Assembly (NCBI RefSeq): GCF_002906855.1
Contig: NZ_MINI01000028.1
Coordinates: 2,356,001 to 2,420,000 of the forward strand
Direction of reading: 5' to 3'
Origin: Pseudomonas putida
GTDB lineage: Bacteria; Pseudomonadota; Gammaproteobacteria; Pseudomonadales; Pseudomonadaceae
Length of the DNA stretch: 64,000 bases
In this document: piece after piece, positions 1-8,646 of the stretch
Numbering within the stretch: the first letter of the stretch is position 1
Layout of the letters: each line of letters opens with the position of its first letter
Notes under the pieces: model-generated
Database searches by the model: none
Seen by the model: only the letters and a program-made list of their open reading frames with translations
What the model was told of the DNA's origin: nothing
Made by a program: the position numbers and the translations under genes

Positions 1-1
1 A

Positions 2-70
2 CTGACGATTTACCCCGGTTCAGGCCATGGAGGCGTCTTCCAAAACTACCAGGCCTTTTATCTGCGGTAA
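2..70 (+). CDS. alpha/beta hydrolase, C-terminal end only (partial)
   Basis: Frame 2 from the window edge is open for 22 codons and stops with TAA at 68-70. The peptide ends in a GSGHGGVFQNYQAF motif. In alpha/beta-fold hydrolases the catalytic histidine typically sits in such a PxxGHGG-F segment close to the C-terminus, so this is read as the tail of such an enzyme. It lies 54 bp upstream of the oxidoreductase gene on the same strand and may belong to the same cluster. The rest of the gene is outside the window. Confidence 0.6.
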   Translation: MTIYPGSGHGGVFQNYQAFYLR

Positions 71-124
71 GAGACTTTCTCTCTGACGGTCCCAAACAGT
101 AAAAACTTGATGAATAGCCCAACC

Positions 125-1123
125 ATGAAAGCACTCACCTTCAAGCGCTATGGCAAATCACCCGACATCGGATTGGCCGATATTCCCCGCCCTACGTTGA
201 AGGGTGACGAAATATTGGTACAGGTCCACGCTGCCGGCCTGAACCCGATCGACAACATGATTCCGACGGGAATGTTCAAGCCTGTGCTGCATTTCCAGCT
301 GCCAGCCACACTTGGTAGTGATCTGGCCGGCATAGTTATTGAGGTTGGTAGCAACGTGAGCCGCTTCAAGCCAGGCGATGCCGTCTTCGCCAGCATCTTC
401 GATCAGGGCACAGGGGCAATAGCTGAGTTCGCGGTTGTGCCGCAGAGTGCTGCCGCCCTGAAACCGGCCAATCTGAGCTTCGTGCAGGCTGCGTCGATCC
501 CAATGGTCGGCCTTACCTCGTGGCAAGCGCTGAAGGAACGCATCAATCTTCAGGCTGGCCAGAAAATATTCATTCCTGCCGGGTCGGGCGGGATCGGTAC
601 GTTTGCAATTCAGCTGGCGAAATACCTTGGTGCGCAGGTGGGAACCACCACCAGCACTGGCAACGTTGAGCTGGTGCGCGCTCTGGGTGCGGACGAGGTT
701 GTGGACTACAAGACCCAGGGATTTGAGACCGTGCTGCGCGACTATGACGCAGCGCTCGGAACCGTGAGGGGGGACACGGTTGAAAAATCCATATCCATCC
801 TAAGACCGGGAAGCCGGATCGTCTCGCTGATCGGCCCGCTGGACGCTGCATTTGCCCGAGCCAAACGGCTGAACGTGTTCCTGACCTTCGTATTCGGGCT
901 GATGAGCCGCAAGATCATGCGCCTGGCGAAGAAACGAAACGTCAGTTACTCGTTTCTCTTTGTGCGCCCGGACGGCGCCCAACTCGCCGAAATCGGCAAG
1001 CTTCTGGAAGCTCAGCGAATTCAGCCGGTGATCGACAAAGTATTTCCGTTCGAGGATGCAAAGGGTGCGCTTGAGTACCTTGCTCAAGGGCGTTGCAAAG
1101 GCAAGGTCGTGATCACCCTGTAA
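125..1123 (+). CDS. zinc-independent quinone-oxidoreductase-like NADP-dependent enzyme (MDR family)
   Basis: This 332-aa protein belongs to the medium-chain dehydrogenase/reductase superfamily, close to quinone and enone reductases. The N-terminal GroES-like half contains LGSDLAGIV and the GNGV-like stretch; the Rossmann half carries AGSGGIGTFAIQLAKYLGA, the NADP-binding loop. Zinc-ligand cysteines are absent, as in quinone reductases. It should reduce alpha,beta-unsaturated carbonyls or quinones with NADPH in the cytoplasm. I chose the ATG at 125 (MKALTFKRYG, the usual family start); upstream in-frame starts at 107 and 110 also exist and no strong ribosome-binding site separates them. Downstream SDR and Old Yellow Enzyme genes make a redox cluster. 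The exact substrate is unknown. Confidence 0.85.
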   Translation: MKALTFKRYGKSPDIGLADIPRPTLKGDEILVQVHAAGLNPIDNMIPTGMFKPVLHFQLPATLGSDLAGIVIEVGSNVSRFKPGDAVFASIFDQGTGAIAEFAVVPQSAAALKPANLSFVQAASIPMVGLTSWQALKERINLQAGQKIFIPAGSGGIGTFAIQLAKYLGAQVGTTTSTGNVELVRALGADEVVDYKTQGFETVLRDYDAALGTVRGDTVEKSISILRPGSRIVSLIGPLDAAFARAKRLNVFLTFVFGLMSRKIMRLAKKRNVSYSFLFVRPDGAQLAEIGKLLEAQRIQPVIDKVFPFEDAKGALEYLAQGRCKGKVVITL

Positions 1124-1175
1124 CTGCCGCCATGATTCTCACCAAACCCCAAACACAGCCATAAAGGTAACCAGC

Positions 1176-1964
1176 ATGACCACGCGTCCGACCGTACTTA
1201 TTACCGGTGCCTCCAGCGGTATTGGTGCCACCTACGCCGAGCGTTTCGCCCGTCGCGGCCACAATCTCATCCTTGTGGCGCGCGACAAATCGCGTATGGA
1301 CGAACTTGCATCACGCCTGCGTAACGATAGCAAAGTGGCCGTAGAGGTTCTGCAAGCAGACCTGACTCGTTCGGCAGACCTGTCCGTACTTGAAAATCGA
1401 CTGCGCGATGACGCGGGTATCGGCATTTTGATTAACAATGCAGGGATGGCCCAGTCGGGTGGTTTCCTGGACCAGTCCGCCGAATCCATTGAACGCCTGG
1501 TCACCCTCAATATTACCGCGCTGACACGACTCGCTGCTGCGATCGCACCGCGCCTTGCGCAGTCAGGCACCGGCGCGATCGTCAACGTCGGTTCGGTGGT
1601 GGGTTTTGCGCCCGAGTTCGGCATGTCTATCTATGGGGCTAGCAAAGCCTTCGTGCTGTTTTTGTCACAGGGTCTGAGCCTGGAACTGTCACCCAAGGGC
1701 GTATACGTGCAAGCGGTGCTGCCGGCAGCGACCCGCACCGAGATCTGGGAGCGGGCCGGGATTGATGTCAACACACTCCCGGAGGTGATGGAGGTCGGTG
1801 AGCTGGTCGATGCTGCGCTCGTCGGTTTCGACCGTCGCGAGTTGGTAACCATACCGCCACTTCATGTTGCCGAGCGCTGGAATGCGCTGGAAGGGGCGCG
1901 TCAAGGGCTGATGACTGACATTCGGCAAGCCCACGCTGCAGAACGCTACCAGCCGCAACCTTGA
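1176..1964 (+). CDS. SDR family NAD(P)-dependent oxidoreductase
   Basis: A 262-aa classical short-chain dehydrogenase. The N-terminal TGASSGIG cofactor loop is at about residues 10-17, NNAG near residue 88, and the catalytic Ser plus YGASK (Tyr-x-x-x-Lys) near residues 140-155. It is a cytoplasmic reductase of a carbonyl or alcohol; the substrate cannot be read from sequence. It follows the MDR enzyme by 52 bp and precedes the Old Yellow Enzyme by 43 bp, suggesting one transcription unit devoted to handling reactive carbonyls or xenobiotics. Confidence 0.88.
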   Translation: MTTRPTVLITGASSGIGATYAERFARRGHNLILVARDKSRMDELASRLRNDSKVAVEVLQADLTRSADLSVLENRLRDDAGIGILINNAGMAQSGGFLDQSAESIERLVTLNITALTRLAAAIAPRLAQSGTGAIVNVGSVVGFAPEFGMSIYGASKAFVLFLSQGLSLELSPKGVYVQAVLPAATRTEIWERAGIDVNTLPEVMEVGELVDAALVGFDRRELVTIPPLHVAERWNALEGARQGLMTDIRQAHAAERYQPQP

Positions 1965-2007
1965 GCGCGTAGTACGACAAATCCAATCCAACACCCGGGA
2001 AACGTCT

Positions 2008-3075
2008 ATGAACAACCGCTTGTTCACCCCTGCCCAGCTCGGCAACTTCACTTTGAAGAACCGCATCGTCATGGCGCCGCTGACACGCAGTCGGGCGATC
2101 GACAATCTGCCCAATGAACTGATGGCAGAGTACTACCGACTTCGGGCGGACGCCGGACTGATTATTACCGAAGGCACCTCTCCATCACCCAATGGCCTGG
2201 GTTACCCACGTATCCCTGGCCTGTTCAACGAAGAGCAAGTCCAGGGCTGGCGAAGAGTGACCGATGGCGTACATCAGGCCGGCGGCCGGATTTTTGTGCA
2301 ATTGATGCACACCGGGCGGGTCAGCCACCCCGCGAACCTGCCAGCAGGCGCTCGCGTTCTGGCACCTTCGGCGATCACCGCTCCCGGCGAGATGTGGACC
2401 GACAGCGAAGGCATGCAGCCGCATCCTGTCCCCCACGCCATGACCGAGGCGGACATTGCCCAGAGCATCGCCGAATATGCAGCCTCGGCCAAACTGGCGA
2501 TAAAGGCTGGTTTCGATGGCGTTGAACTGCATGCAGCAAATGGCTACTTGATTGACCAATTCCTCAATACCGCATCCAACCAGCGTGATGATCGCTGGGG
2601 AGGCCCCGTTGAAAACCGCATCCGCTTCGCGGTCGAAGTTGCAAGGGCAACTGTCGACGCCATTGGCGCGGATCGGGTTGGAATGCGCATTTCGCCGTAT
2701 GGGGTCTTCAACGGCCAACTGCCAGATGCCGATATGGACGCGCTGTACCTGCTTCTGATCAAGGAATTGAATGCGCTCGGCCTGCTCTATATTCACATCG
2801 TCGATCACAGCGCCATGGGCGCGCCGGAAGTCAGTCCTGCCTTGAAAACCAGTATCCGCGCCGCGTTCAACGGCCAATACATACTCTCCGGTGGCTACAA
2901 CGTCGCGCACGCCAATGCAGATCTCGACGCTCAGCGTGGCGACTTGGTGGCTTTCGGTCGTCCCTTCATATCGAACCCCGACCTGGTTGCCAAGCTCGCA
3001 TCGGGGCAGAACTTAATAGCACCTGATAGTTCGACCTTTTATACACCTGGAGAAAAAGGATATACCGATTATTGA
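2008..3075 (+). CDS. alkene reductase, Old Yellow Enzyme family (NemA/XenB-like)
   Basis: A 355-aa FMN-dependent TIM-barrel reductase. Recognisable elements are the N-terminal KNRIVMAPLTRSRA strand, QLMHTGRVSHP, the GVELHAANGYLIDQFL segment with the substrate-binding His-Ala-Asn, and the C-terminal GRPFISNPDLV phosphate-binding region. Family members reduce activated C=C bonds, nitroesters and nitroaromatics with NAD(P)H. It is the last gene of the 5' redox cluster and is followed by a hairpin with a T-run, consistent with the end of the operon. Confidence 0.9.
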   Translation: MNNRLFTPAQLGNFTLKNRIVMAPLTRSRAIDNLPNELMAEYYRLRADAGLIITEGTSPSPNGLGYPRIPGLFNEEQVQGWRRVTDGVHQAGGRIFVQLMHTGRVSHPANLPAGARVLAPSAITAPGEMWTDSEGMQPHPVPHAMTEADIAQSIAEYAASAKLAIKAGFDGVELHAANGYLIDQFLNTASNQRDDRWGGPVENRIRFAVEVARATVDAIGADRVGMRISPYGVFNGQLPDADMDALYLLLIKELNALGLLYIHIVDHSAMGAPEVSPALKTSIRAAFNGQYILSGGYNVAHANADLDAQRGDLVAFGRPFISNPDLVAKLASGQNLIAPDSSTFYTPGEKGYTDY

Positions 3076-3112
3076 TGCCCGGCGTCCACTAAAAGCAGCC
3101 GCACTGAAGCGA

Positions 3113-3143
3113 TAGAGGGGCCTGGCCGCTTTGGGCCTCTTTT
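3113..3143 (+). terminator. probable rho-independent terminator after the Old Yellow Enzyme gene
   Basis: AGAGGGGCC is followed by GGGCCTCT and then TTTT, giving a GC-rich stem with one mismatch and a short T-run, about 38 bp after the stop codon. Confidence 0.6.
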
Positions 3144-3306
3144 GCTGCTGTGTTCTGAAACCTTGTAATTTCTCTGTATTCAATGGTTGCTCGGGTGACG
3201 CCGTCGGGAATGCCCGGCGTGATGAGACGATTTTTTACCGCACAATATCTCTCAAGCCTCTGCTGGGGCTAAGGCGCAGTAATGGCACTTCATCCACGCT
3301 GACTGC

Positions 3307-3540
3307 TCAGCCTTCAGGCAGGGTGATGCCGCACACAAATTCTTTCGAGCCAAGACGGTGAGAGCCGTACTCCACAACGTAGCCATCGCCGCGGCGTTCC
3401 GCTTCCGCCTTGGCTGTTTTGTGGTCGGCGTAGACGTCGACAAAATGCCATGGATGTCTATCCCGAAGAACGCCCCACCCAAGCACCCAACCTTCCTTGT
3501 CAGGATCTGGAGGCAGGTTTTTCGCCCCTGAATTCAACAC
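3307..3540 (-). CDS. small hypothetical protein, possibly 5'-truncated at an IS30 scar
   Basis: A 77-codon frame encoding a polar, Trp-rich protein (WVLGWGVL, HPWHFVDVYAD, GDGYVVEYGSHRLG). The composition and codon use look like a real Pseudomonas gene, but I do not recognise the family. The only start is a TTG at the very edge of an IS30-family transposase relic (3534-3614), so the native start may have been replaced when the element landed. No good ribosome-binding site is visible. Confidence 0.5.
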   Translation of the reverse strand: MLNSGAKNLPPDPDKEGWVLGWGVLRDRHPWHFVDVYADHKTAKAEAERRGDGYVVEYGSHRLGSKEFVCGITLPEG

Positions 3541-3614
3541 ATAAGTGCAACGCTCACCCCTGTATGCACTTCGTACGGCGTCTTCCAGCCCAAGCGCTTG
3601 CGCGGGCGTAGATT
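3534..3614 (-). mobile_element. IS30-family transposase C-terminal relic
   Basis: On the minus strand the frame reads RPRKRLGWKTPYEVHTG then VSVALMC and a stop. The RPRKRLGWKTP motif is characteristic of the C-terminal end of IS30-type (DDE) transposases. Nothing else of the element survives; the sequence to the right (3615-3960) shows no transposase similarity. It is a short scar marking a past insertion and deletion. Confidence 0.6.
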
Positions 3615-3960
3615 GATCCTCGCTACTGTCATCTGCGCTTGAATCCTTCGGTGTGAGAGCCTGGATTCTACCGGTGGCTGGCTCTCTGCCTCTCGTTTCA
3701 AGCGTTGCGCTTATTCTATGAATTCAGGGCCAAGCTGCGAATGGTCATAAAGCGTTTCCTGTTATGGACCTGCCTCGACGCTACTACGGCACCACTCTGT
3801 TTGGTTACTGGACTTTCGTACAGGGTGGGTGTCTGGTCAGTTTTTCAAGTTTTGAATAGGGCTTAAGCAAAGCCTGGAGCGGGCTTGACTTTAGCCACGT
3901 TGTCGATTTGTTTGCGAAGTGACTGTTATATTTTGCATCTCGCTGTACCAAGGCTGGCAA
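3615..3960. other. non-coding stretch between the IS30 scar and the inaA-like gene
   Basis: I see no credible gene here. The stretch is less GC-rich than its surroundings and probably carries the promoter of the following kinase gene; no clear promoter hexamers could be assigned. Confidence 0.4.
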
Positions 3961-4671
3961 ATGAGTGAGTACTCAATGACAAATAATAATTCAACAAGCC
4001 TGAGGACCTCCCACCCACCTGTAGAGGACATCCTGAATGCGCCTGGGGACTGGGTGGAGCCCCCCAATATCCGCAGGGGCGGGGAAAGTGGCGTCCTTCG
4101 GATTGAGCTGGAGGGCCAGACCTTTTACAAAAAGCAGCAAGTCGGGCATGTCTATCGAAGCCTTTTACACCCGTTTGGGTATCCGACTGTTGCCCGCGAA
4201 GCGAAGGCTCTTCGTGCGGCAGCGTCATTGGGCGTGGCCACGCCATCGCTACTCCACGCCGAAGTCCGTAAACGCGACGGAGCTTGGCATGCAGTAATGG
4301 TGACGGCAGCTCTGGATGGTTATTTGTCGCTGGATGACTACTATGCCCGTAACCTCGACAAATCACTTGGATTTAGGCGCCACCACGAGATTTTAGAAGC
4401 GTATGGCCGAGAGCTTGCCAGATTGAACCTTGGCCGTTGGCAGCACGGTTGCTTGTACTTGAAACATGTCTTTGTTGACTTCAGCGAAGCGTGCGTGAAA
4501 GTCGCACTGCTTGACCTGGAGAAGGCCAGGAAGCGCCTCACCGCGAAGCAGGCCGGCCGCCATGACTTGAGACAAGTCAAACGCAGGTCAGGATGGTCGG
4601 ATGAGGAGTGGGAAGCATTTTGTAGGGGCTACCGATACTCGTTCGGACAGACTGCAGAACAGCTGCTTTGA
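3961..4671 (+). CDS. InaA-like lipopolysaccharide kinase family protein
   Basis: A 236-aa protein with a Kdo/WaaP-kinase-like fold. A Lys-containing beta segment (TFYKKQQVGHVYRSLLHP) is followed by an AREAKALRAAASLGVATP helix, the catalytic-loop-like HGCLYLKHVFVDF (about residues 161-173) and LLDLEKAR, which corresponds to the metal-binding DFD/E position. This arrangement matches InaA-type small kinases related to WaaP. InaA of P. aeruginosa is acid-inducible; the substrate is uncertain. I chose ATG 3961, which has an AAGG site about 7 bases upstream, over the earlier in-frame start at 3919. Confidence 0.8.
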   Translation: MSEYSMTNNNSTSLRTSHPPVEDILNAPGDWVEPPNIRRGGESGVLRIELEGQTFYKKQQVGHVYRSLLHPFGYPTVAREAKALRAAASLGVATPSLLHAEVRKRDGAWHAVMVTAALDGYLSLDDYYARNLDKSLGFRRHHEILEAYGRELARLNLGRWQHGCLYLKHVFVDFSEACVKVALLDLEKARKRLTAKQAGRHDLRQVKRRSGWSDEEWEAFCRGYRYSFGQTAEQLL

Positions 4672-4691
4672 GGGGCGCATACCGCTATCAC

Positions 4692-4898
4692 TTATGACTT
4701 TTCGGATTTCATGCTGTTATGCAAGCCTAACGCACTACTGAGGAAGGCTTGCATTAGCCGATCCTTCTCAATCTCTTCCAGTCGGGCGATAGTCCCTGCG
4801 CGCTCTCGAGCCCGCAGCGAATCAACTGTTCTCACCCAGTGTTCCATAGCCTCGGCAAAACTCAGCTTCTCATCGTCGGGCATCTGCGCATCCTTCAT
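4692..4898 (-). CDS. small hypothetical helical protein
   Basis: A 68-aa acidic protein starting MKDAQMPDDEKLSF, predicted mostly alpha-helical with a heptad-like central stretch (residues about 20-50, rich in Glu, Arg and Leu). It is convergent with the InaA-like gene, 20 bp away. A longer in-frame start at 4976 exists, but the extension is proline-rich and lacks coding character. Family unknown. Confidence 0.5.
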   Translation of the reverse strand: MKDAQMPDDEKLSFAEAMEHWVRTVDSLRARERAGTIARLEEIEKDRLMQAFLSSALGLHNSMKSEKS

Positions 4899-5107
4899 GT
4901 GAGTGGCTGGAGATGGCAAGGATAGTCCAAGTGGGTGTGGGCATGGGGCGATTGCCGGCGGGGGCTGGAATGACACACCAGTTGCAGGGCAGGGCGTTGA
5001 CGGACAGCATCAGGCTGCTTTGCGATGCCGGCCAAGTTTGCTACAGCGCCCGGCGCCGCCTATTTAAGCTCCGCCAGCCTGAAATACCCGGGGCCTTTAG
5101 CTTTGTA

Positions 5108-5434
5108 TCAATACTCGAGCCTGCGAATAGCCACATTGCCGCGCTTGTACTGCTGGTAGCCGGTGTAGGGCAGGATGACTGTATCGGCAATGCCCGATGC
5201 TGCCATGTCCATCAGAATAGGAAACGGCGCCCAATGCGACCCGGTTCGTTGTGGCCCATTCAAGTTGCAGAACTGATAAGCGACGCCACTGTACGCTCGG
5301 GTAATCGTATGGCAGTTGGTCTGCCATTTCGCCAGGTCGTCCACGGCTTTCGACTCGTCGGACACTGTGCGCACAGTCCCGCAACCACTCAGGACCATGG
5401 CCAGCGCCACCCCCATCCATAGCTTTTTCATCAT
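5108..5434 (-). CDS. YceK/YidQ-like lipoprotein
   Basis: A 108-aa lipoprotein precursor. The signal peptide is MMKKLWMGVALAMVLSGC, with a lipobox (VLSGC) placing the lipidated Cys at residue 18. The mature part begins GTVRTVSDE and contains PFPILMDMAASGIADTVILPYT, the pattern of the YceK/YidQ (DUF1375) family, whose members are small periplasm-facing lipoproteins with this hydrophobic C-terminal block. Function is unknown. The ATG at 5431 is an equally possible start. Confidence 0.8.
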   Translation of the reverse strand: MMKKLWMGVALAMVLSGCGTVRTVSDESKAVDDLAKWQTNCHTITRAYSGVAYQFCNLNGPQRTGSHWAPFPILMDMAASGIADTVILPYTGYQQYKRGNVAIRRLEY

Positions 5435-5528
5435 GCTGCTCCCTTGGTGATGGCCGAATCATAGCGCAACTGTTTAAGTGCCCACATCGTGAGCACCAAG
5501 TTGCTCAAGCGCTACCGCGCGAACTCAC

Positions 5529-5714
5529 TCAGTAACTGCGTTCGTTCCACCAGCCAGTCCGCTTCTCGCGGGAGTAGCAGCCAGGCTGATTGGGCGGGTC
5601 GCCATCGCAAGGGATGCCCTGCGCCTGGGTGTCCCGGCTACTTCCCGGCGACATGTTCGCGCAGCCTGTGAAGAGCACGCATAGCGCAACCAGTATTGCC
5701 AATTCCTTTCGCAT
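5529..5714 (-). CDS. small hypothetical lipoprotein
   Basis: A 61-aa precursor starting MRKELAILVALCVLFTGC: a short charged N-terminus, a hydrophobic core and a lipobox (LFTGC) with Cys at residue 18. The mature part is polar and contains a CDGDPPNQPGCYS segment whose two cysteines could form a disulphide. I prefer the start at 5714 over 5792 because it gives a complete signal peptide. Family not recognised. Confidence 0.65.
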   Translation of the reverse strand: MRKELAILVALCVLFTGCANMSPGSSRDTQAQGIPCDGDPPNQPGCYSREKRTGWWNERSY

Positions 5715-5828
5715 CACTTTAATCCATTCCGGTTCAGTCCCTATGGGACGCCTCTGTGCCGGAAAGGACACATCGCCCCCCTCAAGATGCAACTAGACTT
5801 TCAATAGTTGGGGGTGGTGAGGTGGGTT

Positions 5829-6017
5829 ATGCGCTACTCGAAAATCAGACCGTTTCTATGGTGGGCTGGTGCCCTGCAGTTTTTCGCGATCGTGGCCGCC
5901 ATCGAGCACAGGGCATGGGACGTCGTGTTCATCTGCCTGATGGTGATTGCGGTAGGGATATGGTTCGCCAGGGACGTTCAGCGGTTGGAGGCCCACAAGC
6001 AGCCAAGCATGAGATAG
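5829..6017 (+). CDS. small two-helix membrane protein
   Basis: A 62-aa protein with two hydrophobic segments (PFLWWAGALQFFAIVAAI and VVFICLMVIAVGIWFA) separated by a short charged loop, ending in a basic tail. It is most likely an inner-membrane hairpin. An upstream in-frame start at 5808 exists. It is divergent from the lipoprotein gene at 5529 and lies 68 bp before another membrane mini-protein. No family recognised. Confidence 0.55.
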   Translation: MRYSKIRPFLWWAGALQFFAIVAAIEHRAWDVVFICLMVIAVGIWFARDVQRLEAHKQPSMR

Positions 6018-6085
6018 GCAAGCTGCACGATGTGGAATGGGAATTGCTGTCTCCCTGAAAACCGAGGATTTGGGGAGGCGCTGTG

Positions 6086-6184
6086 ATGACTCAGAACGTT
6101 TACCGCTACATGAACTTCGTTGTGGCTGCTGTGCTGGTCCTGACTGCGGTAGCGTCCTGGGTGTTTCTCGAGGCCATCAGCTGA
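6086..6184 (+). CDS. 32-aa single-pass membrane peptide
   Basis: The reading frame MTQNVYRYMNFVVAAVLVLT... gives 32 residues: a polar nine-residue N-terminus and one hydrophobic helix reaching almost to the C-terminus. A strong GGGGAGG ribosome-binding site lies 8 bases upstream of the ATG. It is the second small membrane gene in a row after 5829-6017 and could be co-transcribed. The good initiation signal and clean transmembrane pattern argue for expression; function unknown. Confidence 0.5.
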   Translation: MTQNVYRYMNFVVAAVLVLTAVASWVFLEAIS

Positions 6185-6307
6185 GCCCACTCCTGGGACC
6201 AGCCTTACCCTGAACCGGGCCAGGGGCTCACCCCGAAGGGTGATGGTCTGGAACCAGGCCCCATGCAAGAATCCCTGCCACAACAACCCTGGCACGGGAC
6301 CACGACA

Positions 6308-7156
6308 ATGAGTAAAGACCGGCTGAAATCGCCCGACTGGTACGCGCAGATAGCACGTGTCGTCGACGCCCAGGGGTCGCCAGGTTTTGTCGAGGCGCTG
6401 TTCGCCGCGCTCAAGCTGATTGCTCCGTGCCAAGCCATCACCGTGTTCCTCTACCCGCGCAAGGGGTTGCCGTCGGCGCTGTTCGAAAAGGACGAGGAAG
6501 GCCCTTGGCTGCCGGAGGGCAACATCCAGAAGTACCTCGAAGGCTACTACCTGCTGTGCCCGTTCTACCGGGCCTGCATGGACGGCATCGCCCCTGGTTG
6601 CTACCGCCTCAGCGATGTCGCCCCCGACCACTTCAAGCGTAGCGAGTACTACCTGGCGTTCTATCAGCACGCTCACCTGGAAGACGAACTCAACTTCATC
6701 GTGCCGCTCGACGAGCACCTGACGATCGCCGTGGCCCTGGCCAGCACCCGCCGCCTGGACCGCCAACAGGTCAATGACCTCAAGTGCGTGGCGCCGTGGG
6801 TGGTGGCCACGGTGCGGCGGCAGTGGAGCCACCTGGATGTCGATGCCCTGGGTGGGCGTTTCGAGAGCGCCCTGGGCCGGCAGATCAACGCCGCGCTGAA
6901 CAACTTCGGCTCCTCCTTGCTCACCGAGCGCGAGTGCCGCATCGCCCAGTACCTGCTGCGCGGCCACTCGACCCGTTCCCTGGCCGAGCGCCTGGGCATC
7001 AGCGAGGACACGGTCAAGACCCATCGCAAGAACCTCTACACTAAACTCGACATCGCCAAGCAGTCCGAGCTGTTTTCGCTGTTCATCGACTCGCTGGCCC
7101 AGGCCCAGGAAGGCCTGAGCAAGGACCCGCTGGAAAGCTACCTGCGAAGGCGCTGA
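6308..7156 (+). CDS. LuxR-type (GerE HTH) transcriptional regulator
   Basis: A 282-aa regulator. The C-terminal 65 residues form a LuxR/GerE helix-turn-helix (LLTERECRIAQYLLRGHSTRSLAERLGISEDTVKTHRKNLYTKL in two overlapping parts), with the recognition helix at SEDTVKTHRKN. The N-terminal 200 residues resemble a sensory GAF-like domain rather than an acyl-homoserine-lactone pocket. It sits 85 bp upstream of a class-III aminotransferase in the same direction and probably regulates it. An earlier in-frame ATG at 6263 is possible; 6308 gives the better-looking N-terminus, though the ribosome-binding site is weak. Confidence 0.85.
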   Translation: MSKDRLKSPDWYAQIARVVDAQGSPGFVEALFAALKLIAPCQAITVFLYPRKGLPSALFEKDEEGPWLPEGNIQKYLEGYYLLCPFYRACMDGIAPGCYRLSDVAPDHFKRSEYYLAFYQHAHLEDELNFIVPLDEHLTIAVALASTRRLDRQQVNDLKCVAPWVVATVRRQWSHLDVDALGGRFESALGRQINAALNNFGSSLLTERECRIAQYLLRGHSTRSLAERLGISEDTVKTHRKNLYTKLDIAKQSELFSLFIDSLAQAQEGLSKDPLESYLRRR

Positions 7157-7241
7157 TCGCGCCGCTTCACCCCACCCGATTTCTACTGTCAGCGGTCTGG
7201 CAGGGCCAACTGCACGCCGCGTTTTACCCTGGAGAACAACA

Positions 7242-8636
7242 ATGAACGCACCGTTCCAAGCCAAGCTGCAAGCCCAGCGCGACACCCGTGACTACCAGGC
7301 CGGCGATGCCGCCCACCACATCCACGCCTTCCTCGACCAGAAGGCGCTGAACGCCGAAGGCCCGCGGGTGATGGTTGGTGGCGAGCGCCTGCACCTGTGG
7401 GACAGCGACGGCAAGCGCTACCTGGACGGCATGTCGGGCTTGTGGTGCACCCAGCTCGGCTACGGCCGCAAGGACCTGACCGCCGCCGCTACCGCGCAGA
7501 TGGACCAGCTGGCCTACTACAACATGTTCTTCCACACCACTCACCCGGCGGTCATCGAGCTGTCCGAGCTGCTGTTCAGCCTGCTGCCGGGCCACTACAG
7601 CCACGCCATCTACACCAACTCCGGTTCCGAGGCCAACGAGGTGCTGATCCGCACCGTGCGCCGCTACTGGCAAGTCGTTGGCCAGCCGAGCAAGAAGATC
7701 ATGATCGGCCGCTGGAACGGCTACCACGGCTCGACCTTGGCGGCCACCGCGCTGGGCGGCATGAAATTCATGCACGAAATGGGCGGCATGATCCCGGATG
7801 TGGCGCACATCGACGAGCCGTACTGGTACGCCGCCGGTGGTGACCAGACCCCGGCCGAGTTCGGCCGCCGCTGCGCCCTGCAACTGGAAGAGAAGATCCT
7901 CGAACTGGGTGCCGAGAACGTCGCCGGCTTCATCGCCGAGCCGTTCCAGGGCGCGGGCGGGATGATCTTCCCGCCGGAAAGCTACTGGCCGGAAATCCAG
8001 CGCATCTGCCGCCAGTACGACGTGCTGCTGTGCGCCGACGAAGTGATCGGTGGCTTTGGCCGCACCGGCGAGTGGTTCGCCCACGAATACTTCGGCTTCG
8101 AGCCAGACACGCTGTCGATTGCCAAGGGCCTGACCTCGGGTTACGTGCCGATGGGTGGCCTGGTGCTGAGCAAGCGCATCGCCGAGGCACTGGTCGAGCG
8201 GGGCGGGGTGTTTGCCCACGGCCTGACCTATTCCGGGCACCCGGTGGCAGCGGCAGTGGCCATCGCCAACCTCAAGGCGCTGCGTGATGAAGGCATCGTG
8301 CGCCAGGTCAAGGAGGACACCGGGCCGTACCTGCAGCGCATCCTGCGCGAAGTGTTCGCCAACCACCCGCTGATTGGCCAGGTGCAAGGCGCTGGCCTGG
8401 TGGCGGCGCTGCAGTTCGCCGAGGACAAGGGTAGCCGCAAGCGCTATGCCAATGAGAATGACCTGGCTTGGCAGTGCCGTACTTATGGTTTCGAGGAGGG
8501 GGTGATCATTCGTTCGACTTTGGGGCGGATGATCATGGCGCCGGCCTTGGTGGCCAACCACAGTGAGCTGGATGAGTTAGTGGAGAAGACCCGGATTGCG
8601 GTGGATCGCACCGCGCGCGGGTTGGGCATTCTGTAA
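7242..8636 (+). CDS. class-III pyridoxal-phosphate aminotransferase (polyamine/omega-amino acid type)
   Basis: A 464-aa fold-type I aminotransferase. SGSEANEV at about residues 126-133 binds the cofactor phosphate, DEVIGGFGRTG gives the Asp that contacts the pyridine nitrogen, and SIAKGLTSGYVPMG carries the Schiff-base lysine. Overall it resembles SpuC-like putrescine or cadaverine:pyruvate and omega-amino acid:pyruvate aminotransferases, which move an amino group from a terminal amine to pyruvate. Substrate is not certain. The adjacent LuxR-type regulator suggests substrate-induced expression. Confidence 0.88.
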   Translation: MNAPFQAKLQAQRDTRDYQAGDAAHHIHAFLDQKALNAEGPRVMVGGERLHLWDSDGKRYLDGMSGLWCTQLGYGRKDLTAAATAQMDQLAYYNMFFHTTHPAVIELSELLFSLLPGHYSHAIYTNSGSEANEVLIRTVRRYWQVVGQPSKKIMIGRWNGYHGSTLAATALGGMKFMHEMGGMIPDVAHIDEPYWYAAGGDQTPAEFGRRCALQLEEKILELGAENVAGFIAEPFQGAGGMIFPPESYWPEIQRICRQYDVLLCADEVIGGFGRTGEWFAHEYFGFEPDTLSIAKGLTSGYVPMGGLVLSKRIAEALVERGGVFAHGLTYSGHPVAAAVAIANLKALRDEGIVRQVKEDTGPYLQRILREVFANHPLIGQVQGAGLVAALQFAEDKGSRKRYANENDLAWQCRTYGFEEGVIIRSTLGRMIMAPALVANHSELDELVEKTRIAVDRTARGLGIL

Positions 8637-8646
8637 GTTCAAAAGC

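Noticed and set aside
5978..7285. 435-codon antisense frame over the LuxR-type gene
   Set aside because: Same third-position effect; overlaps several well-supported genes and lacks any recognisable domain.
7224..8561. 445-codon open frame antisense to the aminotransferase
   Set aside because: It is a mirror of GC-rich third positions of the real gene; the product is low-complexity and has no motif.
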